Assembly (NCBI GenBank): GCA_030789695.1
Contig: CM061142.1
Coordinates: 275,583,043 to 275,647,042 of the forward strand
Direction: 5' to 3'
Length of the DNA: 64,000 bases
From: Scilla litardierei
Lineage: Eukaryota; Streptophyta; Magnoliopsida; Asparagales; Asparagaceae
Shown here: piece by piece, positions 32,254 to 43,033 of the stretch
How the letters are laid out: each line of letters begins with the position of its first letter
Numbering within the stretch: the first letter of the stretch is position 1
Position numbers and translations under genes: made by a program
The notes under the pieces: model-generated
What the model saw: only the letters and a program-made list of their open reading frames with translations
What the model was told of the DNA's origin: nothing
Database searches by the model: none

Positions 32254-34782
32254 TTATAGTAAAGTCACAACGGTTTGTGGGAATTCATCCTCAAATCTTA
32301 GAGGAGCTAACCTTGTACGACTACTACGTCGTATTTGAGATTCTTCAAGTCCTTGTTGACTCGAATTTGGATCAATTCTAATATTACTCCCAGTTGGAAT
32401 GTGGTTAGAATTGCTCCCACTTGGATCATTATTCCAATATGGAATAGGATTCGCATCATTCGTATCATCCATTGGTGAATGTTGAAATGTATTTTCGTCT
32501 TCACCAAGAATTCTCCCACTCGAATGAGGTAATCCTTCTTGATCATAAATCTCAAATAGAGATAAGTCCTGACTTATCTCGCCCTGTCTTAGAAACTCAT
32601 TTTCCAAGAAAGTAACATCCCTCGACTCAAATTCAATCAGTCCTCCATTGTCTTCCTGACCAATAAAAACATAACCTTTAGAGTTGTCTGCGTATCGTAT
32701 AAAGATACATTTCCTCCCCCTTGGCCCAAGTTTGCCATACTTATGGGAGGAAATATGTGCATAGGATGCACACCCCCAAGGTTTTAAAATTCTTAAGTCA
32801 GGAGACCTTTGGTTCCACAACTCATAAGGAGTGGAGCTAACTGATTTCGAGGGTACGTGGTTCAAGATGAAAGCAGCCGTCAATAATGCATCACCCCAAA
32901 AAGTGATTGGCAAGTTAGCTTGCGCCATCATTGAACGGACCATTTCCATTAAAGTCCTATTCCTCCTTTCAGCAGCACCTTTTTGTTGCGGAGTATAAGG
33001 CATAGTTACTTGATGAACTATGCCCTTTTCATCACAAAGTTCCTTAAAACTTGCTGATTGATATTCACCGCCTCTATCGGTTCGCAAGACCTTAATCTTG
33101 CGATCTAATTGATTTTCGACTAAACTCATATAGTTTTTAAAGCAGGTTAATGCTTCATTTTTGTGGGATATCAAATAGATATGTCCGAATCGGGTGAAGT
33201 CATCAATAAAAGTGATGAAGTAGGACTTCCCACGTCTTGTCTTGACATTCATCGGACCACATATGTCCGAATGGATGAGCTGTAATGGAACCTCGGCCCT
33301 TGTGCCGATTCCAAATGGCTTGCGACAAGATTTCCCTACAAGGCAATGTTCGCAAGTCGACATTTCGACCTTTGAAACATTGGATAGAAGGCCACGTTTG
33401 GCAAGTCTATCCATATGTGTTGGTCTAATGTGACCAAGCCTTGCGTGCCAACAAATTACATCTGACTCATAAATCGAAGAATTTGTAACAAGGAAATTTT
33501 CATTAAAATTTGAGGAATCGTACATCGTATTCAATACAATGAATCCTTTAAAAACATACCCAGAACCAATTAAAGAATTATTACAAGACAGATCCACTTT
33601 ACAATTATGAAAGAACCAACTATAACCAAGACCCATTAAGACGACCACAGATATATATTCCTTCGAATATCCGGAGCGAAGAGAACATCATGAAGTAAGA
33701 TAATGCGGCCGTTGTCCAAGACGAGCTTGCACGTTCCAACGCCTTTCACTTCAACACGTGTGTTGTTTCCTACATATATCCACTTTGTTCCTTGGGGTAT
33801 CCGGTGATACTCCACGAAGGACCGTCTGTCCCTTGCTGTGTGTCGGTGGCACCTGATCAATTATCCAAAAGGGATTAGATTCTACAAGAAATATTGAACT
33901 AGAAACACATATGTAACTAGTATTATTACAAGTTACATTGTCACCTCCATCCGCACATGAACGGGCAAAGTGACCTAACTTGTTGCACTTGAAGCAGTTG
34001 ATCTTCTTCAAGTCCTTCTTCTTGTGCCATTTCTTGTTCCCACCCTTTTGTTTGGGTTTCTTGGTAGACACTGGTTGCTTTTTATGGTCATGAGCAAACT
34101 TCGAGTGATGTTTACATTTCTTTCCCCCGTGTGAGGAACTTGCAACCATATGCACTTCTGTACTTGGCTTGGCGGCCGCAAGCCGCTCTTCCTCTAACTC
34201 GAGGTGCTTAGAAACATCGTTGAAGTTCTTGATGCTCTCATTATGAGTGAGATGCATCTTCATGTTGTCCCATTCGATTGGTAGGGAATGTATGACCGGT
34301 TGGATTTGTTGCTCATCAGTGATCATATGACCTGCATCCTTTAACTCTGAAATAAGATTCGCCATGTGTCGCAGATGCATTCCCATGGAATGATCTGGAC
34401 GTTTTTTGTACGAATCGAATTTTATAGTTAAAGAGCGAAGTTTGGTCACTGAGGTGCCACCAAACTTCTCCTCTAGCTTGGACCATATGTCCATAGCTAG
34501 GTCATATTCTCGGAAGATTCGCATTATGTCGTCGGCCATACTTGACAACAACGTAATGCGAGCAATTTTGTTCTTCCGAGACCAAGCATCGAAAGCTTCC
34601 TTGTCTCTTCTGTGTTGGGCCGTAGTGCCTAACTCATGTTCAATCATTTTGTTCGTCAGAGTTTTGAGCACATCTTGCTACTCTAGAACATATTGTATCA
34701 TGGACCACAGTTTGTAATTATCGCTGTTGAGTTTTTCACCTTTGTTCAACTCAGCGACGATGTTCTTAGTAGCGGAAGACAT
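32254..34782 (-). pseudogene. F gag-protease-integrase, broken
   Basis: Likely start ATG at 34782 (MSSATKNIVAELNKGEKL, matching E). A TAG interrupts gag near 34681. Gag core includes TKLRSLTIKFDSYK; the zinc knuckle CFKCNKLGHFARSC is intact. The protease active site is destroyed by a 1-bp deletion: where E reads LIDSGATDH, F reads IIDQVPPTH (about 33855). A second indel near 33655 restores the frame for integrase, which is open to 32254: ICWHARLGHIRPT and CEHCLVGKSC (zinc-binding), LIHSDICGPM, VLRTDRGGEYQ and AAERRNRTLM (DDE triad). F keeps the tryptophan codon that is a stop in E (ICWHARLGH). Confidence 0.92.
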
Positions 34783-35519
34783 TTTAGCTTTAAAATGCTG
34801 CAAATACATAAAAAGGAGTTCGATCAAAACATTGCATAAATTTTACATTTGATAAGTTACTTTCGAAAAATATTGAAGATGTTGCTCTAGAATCGGAAAG
34901 GTCATTACGATTCCAATCACCATCTAGAACAACTTTCAATATTTCCACATCACTTATTAAACAATAGTACTCTTATAGTACTTGCAGCGGAAAAGCGATT
35001 TTGAAAAACGTATTTTGCAAACTTATTTTGCTGCAGGAGGTAATGGCCTGCCCCGGCCATTGCCGGGGTCGAGCCGTGGCCGTGCCAAGGCTGGATCCCC
35101 CCCGTAGGGATCCAGGCCCTCTCCCCTTCAGGGGGCTTTGCCTCAGGAAACTATCGCCGGCACCGTAGGGGCCGGCCATGCAGGTGGCTGGGGCCGAGGC
35201 CGCCGGCACCGTAAGGCTCCTCAGCCTGGCCCTGTCCTCGACCAGGACCGGCCTGGCCCTGTCCGAGGCCAGGGCCGGCCTGGCCTGGCCCTGGCCAGGG
35301 CTCCCATAGCCCTGGCCTCTGCCAGGTCCGGCCTGGTCCTGGCCGAGGCCAGGGCTCCCCTGGCCTGGCCCCGGCCTCGGCCAGGGCCGGCCTCCCCTGG
35401 CCCTGGCCTCGGCCAGGGCCAGCCTGGCACTGGCTGAGGCCAGGGCACCCTCGGCCTGGCCCTGGCCTCGGCCAGGGCCGGTCTTGGCCCTGGCCGAGGC
35501 CAGGGTGCCTCACTATAGA
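34783..35519 (-). repeat. F 5' leader with GGCC-rich array
   Basis: About 35040-35515 is extremely GC-rich and built from degenerate repeats of GGCCAGGGCC and CTGGCCGAGG. Open frames in it on both strands are repeat artefacts (PRPGPGQG-like). The array abuts the 5' LTR with no recognisable primer-binding site; E has a related array but retains its site. Confidence 0.8.
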
Positions 35520-36046
35520 TGTAGGATCCCATCATAAGATGATAGAGGATCGAAAGAGAGAAGAGACTTACGTTAGTGTACGCTTCACTATAGTCTCTGA
35601 ACTTCGCCCTTGGATTCGCCACAACAGTTGGTACTTTGTCACAGAGGATCAAAGCAGCATTTCACCGTCTAAATCTCTATTTGGAAGAAGAACTTAATGG
35701 AAGGGAGAAGAGGAAAAATAAGTTGTCTTATGCAAACTTATGGCATGAAGGATTAGCCTTAAAAGCCATACCCTTGGGTCCTATTTATAGGCCAAGGGGG
35801 TAGTTATTGTAGGAAATAACTACTTATAAGCTTATTAGCCTATATTAGCACCATTCCTTATCCTCTTCCTTATGCACTTATCAAGTGCCTTTATGCACTT
35901 ATAAAGTGATTTTTTCGACTTATCGAGTGGTCCTTTTCACACATGAAAAGATTCCCTTCGCACATGCTTTCATGCACACGACATCTGAGGTCCATAGACC
36001 CTCATACATCCCCTCATGGGTGTATACATGTCGTCCATATCCAACA
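35520..36046 (-). repeat. F 5' LTR
   Basis: 527 bp, the partner of 29144-29670. TSD TCATC follows at 36047-36051. Confidence 0.93.
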
Positions 36047-36093
36047 TCATCATCTCCCTGGCTTGACTCAATCATTAACATTGCCTCCCCCAT
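36047..36093 (-). pseudogene. Start of A3 pol, separated from the rest by F
   Basis: The minus strand has an in-frame TAA shortly upstream and then an ATG at 36093 opening MGEAMLMIESSQGDDD. Removing F and one TSD joins this in frame to TFASLLKELVDEV and onward to MGQISPEGT at 29035. The ORF therefore begins about 140 bases after the primer-binding site, about where A2 begins gag. No gag remnant is seen. Confidence 0.8.
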
Positions 36094-36234
36094 GTTCCTG
36101 TTAAGATCTTATGGAGAAATCTTGGGAAGCAAGTAAATTAGGCAGTAAACAGAGTAAAAATGGAAAAATAAAGAAAGATGGATAGATGGTGAGAGATAAC
36201 CGGGTGATCAAAATCAAAAACCGTCAATAGCCCC

Positions 36235-36252
36235 TCCCCGGCAACGGCGCCA
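36235..36252 (-). other. A3 primer-binding site, tRNA-Asp
   Basis: TGGCGCCGTTGCCGGGGA on the minus strand, a perfect complement of the tRNA-Asp 3' end, six bases from the LTR. Confidence 0.92.
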
Positions 36253-36258
36253 AAAACT

Positions 36259-37303
36259 TGATCGATGCCCCGGTATGTGCACGCACACGGGACGAGCGAC
36301 TCGTAGTCTTATCGCAAGCGCATGGCGAAGTGGCGAGCGGGTATCGAACTCAGGGAGGGATAATGACAGTGTCTCGTTCTAATCACCTAGCTATCGAAAT
36401 GGTCAAGAATAATTTGAGGTAAAACTGTCACAATCGTTCGTATATCGATAGAAATATCAATGAAATAAAGCGCCTAGGGATAGGGAATCCCCACTACGAA
36501 CCGTATCTCATCGTTGTGATTCGTAGGTTACGTCATTGCTAGAGTCGAATTTTAGATGAACTAGTCGCAACTAAATGTGGAACCAAGCTCACGCTCTCGC
36601 GCTATTGCCGGTCTATAGCAAACCTATGTTAGGGCCCAATCTCTTGCAAACCTTAACCTAAGCCGCTAGCATTAGGATTGACATCATCGTTCAATCGTAT
36701 GTCGAGCCCACTCTCGTGCAAACTCAAGCTACGACCTTGGTTGAGAGAGTTCCTACCCGTCCAATCTCTTGCAAACGGGCATGGGTATAGAATTACGATT
36801 GAAAACCCTAGCCTTGGTCCAATCTCTTGCAAACCAATTCTAGAAAAGTCCAATCGGAAATCTAAATCGAATTTCTAGGGCTTCCTATCAATTGGGACCC
36901 AATCTCTTGCAAATCCCAATCAATATGAATCCCTAGCTACCGTAATTTATCAATCCCAACCTAACCCTAATCAATTCTAGCAACAATTTCACCAATTCAT
37001 CATAATTTAGAAGTATGGTTCATAGGGTTCATCCCTATGCCCTAGGACAATAAAACTACTCACTAATCATCATGCAATTCATAAGAAATTCAATAGAAAA
37101 TTCAGCACAATTCATTGCAATAGAGAAATTATCAATAAAAATGGAGTTTTTGACAAGAAAGGAGACAAACCAATGAGAATCAAATAGCATCCAACAAGAA
37201 TCCCCTTTCTAATCTCTCAAAAAGCCTAAATCTAATTACCTAAAAAGCTCTATAAAAAGGCTGCAAAAAGTATCAAAAAGTTCTCCAAAACTAGGGCAAA
37301 AAC
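36259..37303 (-). repeat. A3 5' LTR, downstream part
   Basis: It is colinear with 18345-19390 of the 3' LTR (about 20 differences by hand count). It is interrupted at 37304 by E, and the remainder is 45236-46004. It contains the hairpin array (36628-36930). Confidence 0.93.
36628..36930 (-). repeat. Five-hairpin array, A3 5' LTR
   Basis: Same loops as 18715-19015 with a few substitutions in arms and loops. Confidence 0.82.
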
Positions 37304-37908
37304 TGAAGGATCCTGTCAAAACAGAGTTAGGATCGATAAATGAAGTTGAGACTTACGCTTGCGTATCCGGCACGGTAGTCATGGAACTTCGCCTTCGGAT
37401 TCGCCACGACGGATCGAGTCTTCTCACGAACGGAGTAAGGCTACTAAATCCACAATCTAAATCTCTACTTTTAGATTAAGAACTTGGATAAAGAGAGAGG
37501 AAGGATTTCGGCAGAGCTTTGCTAGAATGAAATGCAAGGCAAGAATGTCATGCAAAAGTGTAAAGTAAATGGCTAACCCTTGGGTCTTATTTATAGCCCC
37601 CAAGGTAGTTATTTTAGGAGTAATTGTTCCTTGAACAATTTAACTAAGGTGTACCATCATACATGGCACATTATAAGCTTAAGTTGTACCATATGCATGG
37701 TACAACATAAGCTTAAGATATTACCCCTTTATTAGCCATATGTCACATGCACTTATGCATATATAATGCGACTTTCCCATTAATCTAGAGATCCTCTCCG
37801 CAAGGGAACAGATTCCCTTTGCACACGACTTTGTGTGTGCGACGTTCGAGGTCCGTGTTCCCTCGTACATCCCCTACAAGGGTGTACAAACGTCATCCAT
37901 ATCCAACA
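37304..37908 (-). repeat. E 3' LTR
   Basis: 605 bp, TGAAGGATCC to ATATCCAACA on the plus strand. The polypurine tract follows. Confidence 0.94.
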
Positions 37909-38962
37909 TCTCCCACTCACACTTGAGGGGATTGTAAGAGAACGTCTTTCTCTTAGTTCTTTCATCTATCATACCAAGAAATAGACCGTGCGACCGTCAT
38001 GTGCGTAGAGTCTGTTGTTGTGCACTTGTTAGAGATACACAACGACCTCGAAGGTGCAAAGTTGAGTAGTTCAACGCATGCTTTACCCTAGATTATTTCT
38101 TCACATTTCTTATACTTTATATTCAACAATTGAATCCCATCTGGATCACAATTGGCTGGCCAGCTTTGAATCATTAAAGTCCAAATGCGAATATGAAATC
38201 AATCTTCCTCTTCTTGCGAACCTTCTGATCTTGACTTGATTCGCTTTTCTAACGTGCCCCGCCGAGCCGAATTATCATAGCCCATTAGCAACACGCTAAG
38301 ATAGCGATCATCTCGTCAAATCTAAAGGAACCAATTGGAGTCCTTGAGGGTAAGAGTTAAGACCCATATGGCCTTTGAGTCTCACATAATAGCAAACACT
38401 ATTGCTACTAACTCAGTGGTCGTAATGCATACGTGGTATGAACACGTATTACAACATCACTCCTTTCCCAGGGAGAGTATGTCTTAATGATGTTGTACGG
38501 ATGAAAGATCAGACACCACAGTGCCTATCTTTTGAGTCCCCTTACTACCCATGAAATATTCCCGGACTCTCATCCTGCATAAGACAGATAGGATTAAAAA
38601 ATCCTATGAGATCTCTTTTAAATATCCTTGTGATACAGATCTCAGATCTTTTGTAAGCATCCATATGATGCAGATCTTTCATTCGACTATCTTGTTTAAG
38701 TCACGACTCTAAATCATTCGTCTAATGATTTTGACTTTAAACTAGTCTCATCTATATCTTATCCATCTGATAAGATAAGGCGGTTGCTCATGTGAGAGAG
38801 CCAACCTTAATCTGTCCGACATACACACAATAATATAGCTGAGACTTAAACACAAATGTATAAAATCATTTGTGAGAAACTTGTATGCAATATATAAAAG
38901 AACTTCTTCCTTTTATTAAACTTTGATCTTCTATAGACATGGGAAATATTACATGATACAGC
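37909..38962 (-). other. E polypurine tract and 3' noncoding region
   Basis: GTGAGTGGGAGA on the minus strand abuts the LTR (37909-37920). The rest is homologous to F 29683-30685; no gene is seen. Confidence 0.82.
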
Positions 38963-41653
38963 TCAGCACCTACGCATTCCCATAGATGATAAGTGTTTGT
39001 AGAACACATCTCTGGGGATCGCCTTAGTAAGGGGATCCGCTATCATCTCATGCATGGATATGTATCCTATGTCTACTTCCTTCTGTTTGTCATAGTCCTT
39101 TGCAAACTTGAATCGAATATCAATGTGTTTGGTCTTACAATGAAATTTAGGATCTTTGACATAGGCAATCGAGGCTTGACTATCACTGTATATAGGAACA
39201 GTGCTCGAGTCAGTGGCATTCGTCAGCCTGTCTAAGAATTTCCTAAGCCAAACAGCTTCTTGGACCGCCATGCTGAATGCTACGAATTCGGCTTCCATGG
39301 TTGATAGAGCGATGCAGGTTTGCTTCTTGCTGCTCCAGGATATTGCACCATTCCTGAGCAAGAAAACAAAGCCTGAGGTAGATCTTCGCTCGTCGAGATC
39401 ACCTGCCCAATCAGCATCGGTATAGCCTTCGAGTCTCAAGGTATTGCCTTGATAGCACAACGCATAGTCCGTAGTCCCTTTGAGGTACCTTAATATCCTC
39501 TTCACCGCTTTCCAGTGTGCCTGTCCTGGGTTGGATTGGTAACGGCTTACCATACCAACAGCATAGCAAATGTCTGGTCTGGTACACATCATGGCATACA
39601 TCAGACTCCCGACAGCACTGGAGTATGGAACCTTTTCCATAGCTTTCTTTTCTTTTGGATCTTTAGGACACATCTCCAAACATAGACCCTCGCCTTTGCT
39701 TATTGGAGTATCAATTGGCTTGCAGTCCTGCATATTAAACCGTTCTAAAACTTTCTTTATATATGTCTCTTGAGAGAGAGAAAGAAGTTTCTTGGAACGA
39801 TTCCTTGAGATCTTAACCCCAAGGATATATGCAGCTTCACCCATGTCTTTCATTTCAAAGACGGATGAAAGCCAAGCTTTGATATCCATGATAAGACGCT
39901 TATCATTTCCGGCTATAAGTATGTCATCTCCATAAAGAGACATAATTACATACTTGTTCTTAATCCTCTTAATGTATACGCAGTTGTCTTCATCGAGCAT
40001 GGAGAAACCATACGACAAAATAACTTCTTGAAAGCGCATATACCACTGCCTTGAGGATTGTTTAAGACCATATATGGATTTACGAAGTTTACAAACCTTA
40101 TGTTTGTTTTCTTCTTGTACGAACCCGTTTGGTTGTTCCATGTAGATCTCCTCATCTAGTTCTCCGTTAAGAAAAGCAGTCTTTACATCCATCTGATGTA
40201 ACTCGAGGTCCAAACAAGCCACCATTGCCAGAATTAAGCGAATGGAGGTAAAACGCACGACAGGAGAGAAAGTCTCTTCGTAGTCTATTCCTTCCTGTTG
40301 CGTGAAACCTTTCGCAACAAGGCGATCTTTATATTTCTCGATGGAGCCATCAGCCTTATGCTTGATTTTGAGAACCCACTTGTTCCCAATGGCTCTACGT
40401 CCCTTAGGTAAATCAACCAAGTCCCAGACTTGGTTTGTTTTCATGGATTGAAGTTCTTCTTCCATCGCCGCTATCCATTTATCTTTAGCAGGGCATGTGA
40501 CGGCCTGTTTGAAATTTGCAGGTTCGTCATCATCTTGTAGTAATGTCATGAATGTTTGAGGAAATTCATCCTCAAATCTCAGAGGTGTTAGCCTCGTTCG
40601 ATTACTATGTCTTTCTTGAGTTTGATCACTCCCACTTGGAATGGCATTACTCCCACTTGGAATAACATCACTCCTACTCGGAATAGGATTGGTATCGTTC
40701 GTATCATCCATTGGTGAAGTTTGAAACATATTTTCTTCTTCACCAAGGATTCTCCCACTCGAACGTTCCGATCCTTCTTGATCCCAAGTCTCAAACAAGG
40801 ATAAGTCTTGACTTATCTCACCATGTCTTGGAAACTCGTTTTCCAAGAAGACAACATTCCTCGATTCGAATTCTATTAGACCCCCATTATCCTCTTGACC
40901 GACGAAAACATATCCTTTGGAGTTTTCAGCGTATCGGATGAAGATACACTTCCTCCCACGTGGCCCAAGTTTTCCATATTTGTGAGAGGATAAATGTGCG
41001 TAAGAGGCACAACCCCAAGGTTTTAGAATGCTTAAGTCTGGAGTTCTATTGTTCCACAACTCATAAGGAGTAGAACTTACCGACTTCGAGGGTACACGGT
41101 TTAAGATGAATGCTGCCGTCAATAATGCATCACCCCAAAAGGTGATGGGAAAATTTGCCTGAGACATCATTGATCGGACCATTTCCATCAATGTCCTATT
41201 TCTTCTTTCCGCAACACCATTTTGTTGCGGAGTATAAGGCATAGTTATTTGATGAACTATGCCGTTTTTATCACAGAGTTCCTTAAAACTCGTTGATTGA
41301 TATTCTCCACCCCGGTCGGTTCGCAAGACTTTTATCTTGTGATCTAGTTGATTTTCCACTAAACTCATATAGTTTTTGAAGCAATATAAAGCTTCATGTT
41401 TGTGGGAAATCAAATAAATGTGACCGAAACGGGTGAAGTCATCAATGAAGGTGATGAAATAGGACTTCCCGCGTCTTGTCTTAACATTCATTGGACCGCA
41501 AATGTCCGAATGGATAAGCTGTAATGGAACTTCGGCCCTTGTGCCAGTTCCAAACGGCTTGCGACAAGTTTTCCCTACAAGACAATGTTCACAAGTTGAC
41601 ATTTCAACTTTTGAAACATTAGATAGCAAGCCACTTTTGGCAAGTCTATCCAT
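38963..41653 (-). CDS. E pol: integrase, reverse transcriptase, RNase H (896 open codons)
   Basis: This is the downstream part of a copia polyprotein, open for 896 codons. The upstream boundary is a nonsense codon, not a natural start; initiation at the Met at 41653 is not implied. Zinc-binding CEHCLVGKTC is followed by integrase LIHSDICGPM, VLRTDRGGEYQ and VAERRNRTLM (DDE). RT has WVLKIKHKADGS, HQMDVKTAFLNGELDE and SIYGLKQSSRQWY. Its catalytic box reads LYGDDILIAG, where copia elements normally have YVDD. RNase H has YTDADWAGD, STMEAEFVAFS, YSDSQASIAY and KTKHIDIRF. With F as reference, all domains are complete. It lies inside the A3 LTR and is transcribed in the same direction. Confidence 0.94.
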   Translation of the reverse strand: MDRLAKSGLLSNVSKVEMSTCEHCLVGKTCRKPFGTGTRAEVPLQLIHSDICGPMNVKTRRGKSYFITFIDDFTRFGHIYLISHKHEALYCFKNYMSLVENQLDHKIKVLRTDRGGEYQSTSFKELCDKNGIVHQITMPYTPQQNGVAERRNRTLMEMVRSMMSQANFPITFWGDALLTAAFILNRVPSKSVSSTPYELWNNRTPDLSILKPWGCASYAHLSSHKYGKLGPRGRKCIFIRYAENSKGYVFVGQEDNGGLIEFESRNVVFLENEFPRHGEISQDLSLFETWDQEGSERSSGRILGEEENMFQTSPMDDTNDTNPIPSRSDVIPSGSNAIPSGSDQTQERHSNRTRLTPLRFEDEFPQTFMTLLQDDDEPANFKQAVTCPAKDKWIAAMEEELQSMKTNQVWDLVDLPKGRRAIGNKWVLKIKHKADGSIEKYKDRLVAKGFTQQEGIDYEETFSPVVRFTSIRLILAMVACLDLELHQMDVKTAFLNGELDEEIYMEQPNGFVQEENKHKVCKLRKSIYGLKQSSRQWYMRFQEVILSYGFSMLDEDNCVYIKRIKNKYVIMSLYGDDILIAGNDKRLIMDIKAWLSSVFEMKDMGEAAYILGVKISRNRSKKLLSLSQETYIKKVLERFNMQDCKPIDTPISKGEGLCLEMCPKDPKEKKAMEKVPYSSAVGSLMYAMMCTRPDICYAVGMVSRYQSNPGQAHWKAVKRILRYLKGTTDYALCYQGNTLRLEGYTDADWAGDLDERRSTSGFVFLLRNGAISWSSKKQTCIALSTMEAEFVAFSMAVQEAVWLRKFLDRLTNATDSSTVPIYSDSQASIAYVKDPKFHCKTKHIDIRFKFAKDYDKQKEVDIGYISMHEMIADPLTKAIPRDVFYKHLSSMGMRRC

Positions 41654-41686
41654 TCTAGTTGGTCCAATGTGACCAAGTCTTGCATG

Positions 41687-43033
41687 CTAACAAATGATCT
41701 CAGATTCAGAATTAGAAGCATTTGTCAAATGGAAACTTTCATTAATAGAAGAAGAATCATCATACATAGTGTTTAAAACTATCAATCCATTACAAACATT
41801 ACCCGACCCAACTAAAGAACTATTACAAACAAGGTCAACATTTTGTTTATAGAACCTCCATTCATAACCTAAAGACATTAACATGACCACGGATATGATA
41901 TTCCTTCGAATATCTGGAGCAAAGAGGACGTCGTGCAATAATAGAGTCCGGTCGTTGTCGAGAACTAGCTTGCATGTTCCGACGCCCTTGACTTCAACAC
42001 GAGTGTTGTTGCCGACGTATATCCACTTTGTTCCTTGAGTTATCCTTCGATACTCTACGAAGAACCTTCTGTCCTTCGCTACGTGGTCTGTGGCCCCTGA
42101 ATCAATCAACCAAAAATAGTTAGATTCAGCAAGAAACATGGAACTAGAAACACATATGTAACTAGTCCTACAAGTTACCTTATCACTTCCATCCGTACAT
42201 GTACGGGCGAAGTGACCGTACTTGTTGCACTTAAAGCACTTGATCTGCTTCAAGTTTTTCTTCTTTGAGTGCACATTCTTTTGCCACTTTTTGTTCTTAG
42301 TCTTCTTTGAGGTTTCCGGTTCTTGCTTCCGTTCGTTCACAAACCTTAAGTGTTTATCCTTTCGCTTCTTTCCTCCATGTGAGGAACTAGCGGCCATGTG
42401 CACTTCGGCACTAGGTTTTGCGGCTTGACTCCGCTCTTCCTCGAGTTCGAGGTGTTTGGATACATCGCTTAAAGTTTTAATGCACTCATTATGAGTGAGG
42501 TGCATTTTCATGTTATCCCAGCTATCTGGGAGTGAACGAATGACTGCTTGGATCTGCTGTTCGTCAGACAGCGTAAGACCCGTATCCTTCAATTCAGCTA
42601 TGAGATTCGACATGTGGCGAAGATGCCTTTTCATAGATTGATCTCGTCGCATTTTGTACGAGTCAAATTGAATATTTAAGGAGCGGAGTTTGGTTACCGA
42701 AGTTCCACCAAACTTTATTTCTAGCCCAGACCATATGTCTTTGGCTAGGTCGAATTCCCGAAATAGACGCATTATGTCATTGTCCATTGCGGACAGTAAC
42801 GTAATACGTGCTATTTTGTTCTTTCGAGTCCAAGTCTCATAAGCTTCTTGTTCCCTCTTGTGTTGGGCCGTATTGCCCAACTCAGGTTCTTCCATTATGT
42901 TTTGGAGTGTTTCAAGCACATCTTGATCTTCCAAAACATATTGGATTTTTATTGACCAAAGTTTATAATTGTCGCCGTTGAGCTTCTCACCTTTGTTAAG
43001 CTCTGCGACAATGTTCTTAGAAGAGGTAGACAT
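41687..43033 (-). pseudogene. E gag-protease, ended by a nonsense codon
   Basis: Gag and protease part of the E polyprotein. The start is chosen at MSTSSKNIVAELNKG (43033) because F has the equivalent MSSATKN; an in-frame Met seven codons upstream is not conserved. Gag core (LWSIKIQYVLE, TKLRSLNIQFDSYK, LPDSWDNMKMHL) and a basic linker precede a zinc knuckle CFKCNKYGHFARTC. The protease has an intact active site WLIDSGATDHV. The frame stops at a TAG (41687-41689) where F has TGG in ICWHARLGH, after which the same frame continues into pol. The full polyprotein would be about 1356 residues. Confidence 0.92.

Larger units (their letters stand above)
29144..36046 (-). mobile_element. Ty1/copia element F, decayed, inserted in A3 pol
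   Basis: It is bounded by TSD TCATC (29139-29143 and 36047-36051), with LTRs of 527 bp at 29144-29670 and 35520-36046 (about 13 differences by hand count). Gag-pol on the minus strand is broken by several frameshifts and stops. It belongs to the same family as E: the proteins align throughout, and the LTRs share their 3' ends and AAGAGACTTACG(T/C)T core. The lineage is uncertain, perhaps Tork-like. The primer-binding site expected next to the 5' LTR is not present. Confidence 0.92.

Noticed and set aside
35138..35652. Long Gly/Pro/Arg-rich frames on both strands, also at 43599-44217
   Set aside because: Artefacts of GGCC-rich repeats; open in several frames at once, with no start context or domain.
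36235..36252. Possible tRNA-Asp gene
   Set aside because: Only the 18 bases complementary to the tRNA 3' end are present, next to LTRs, so these are primer-binding sites (also 3411 and 8672).
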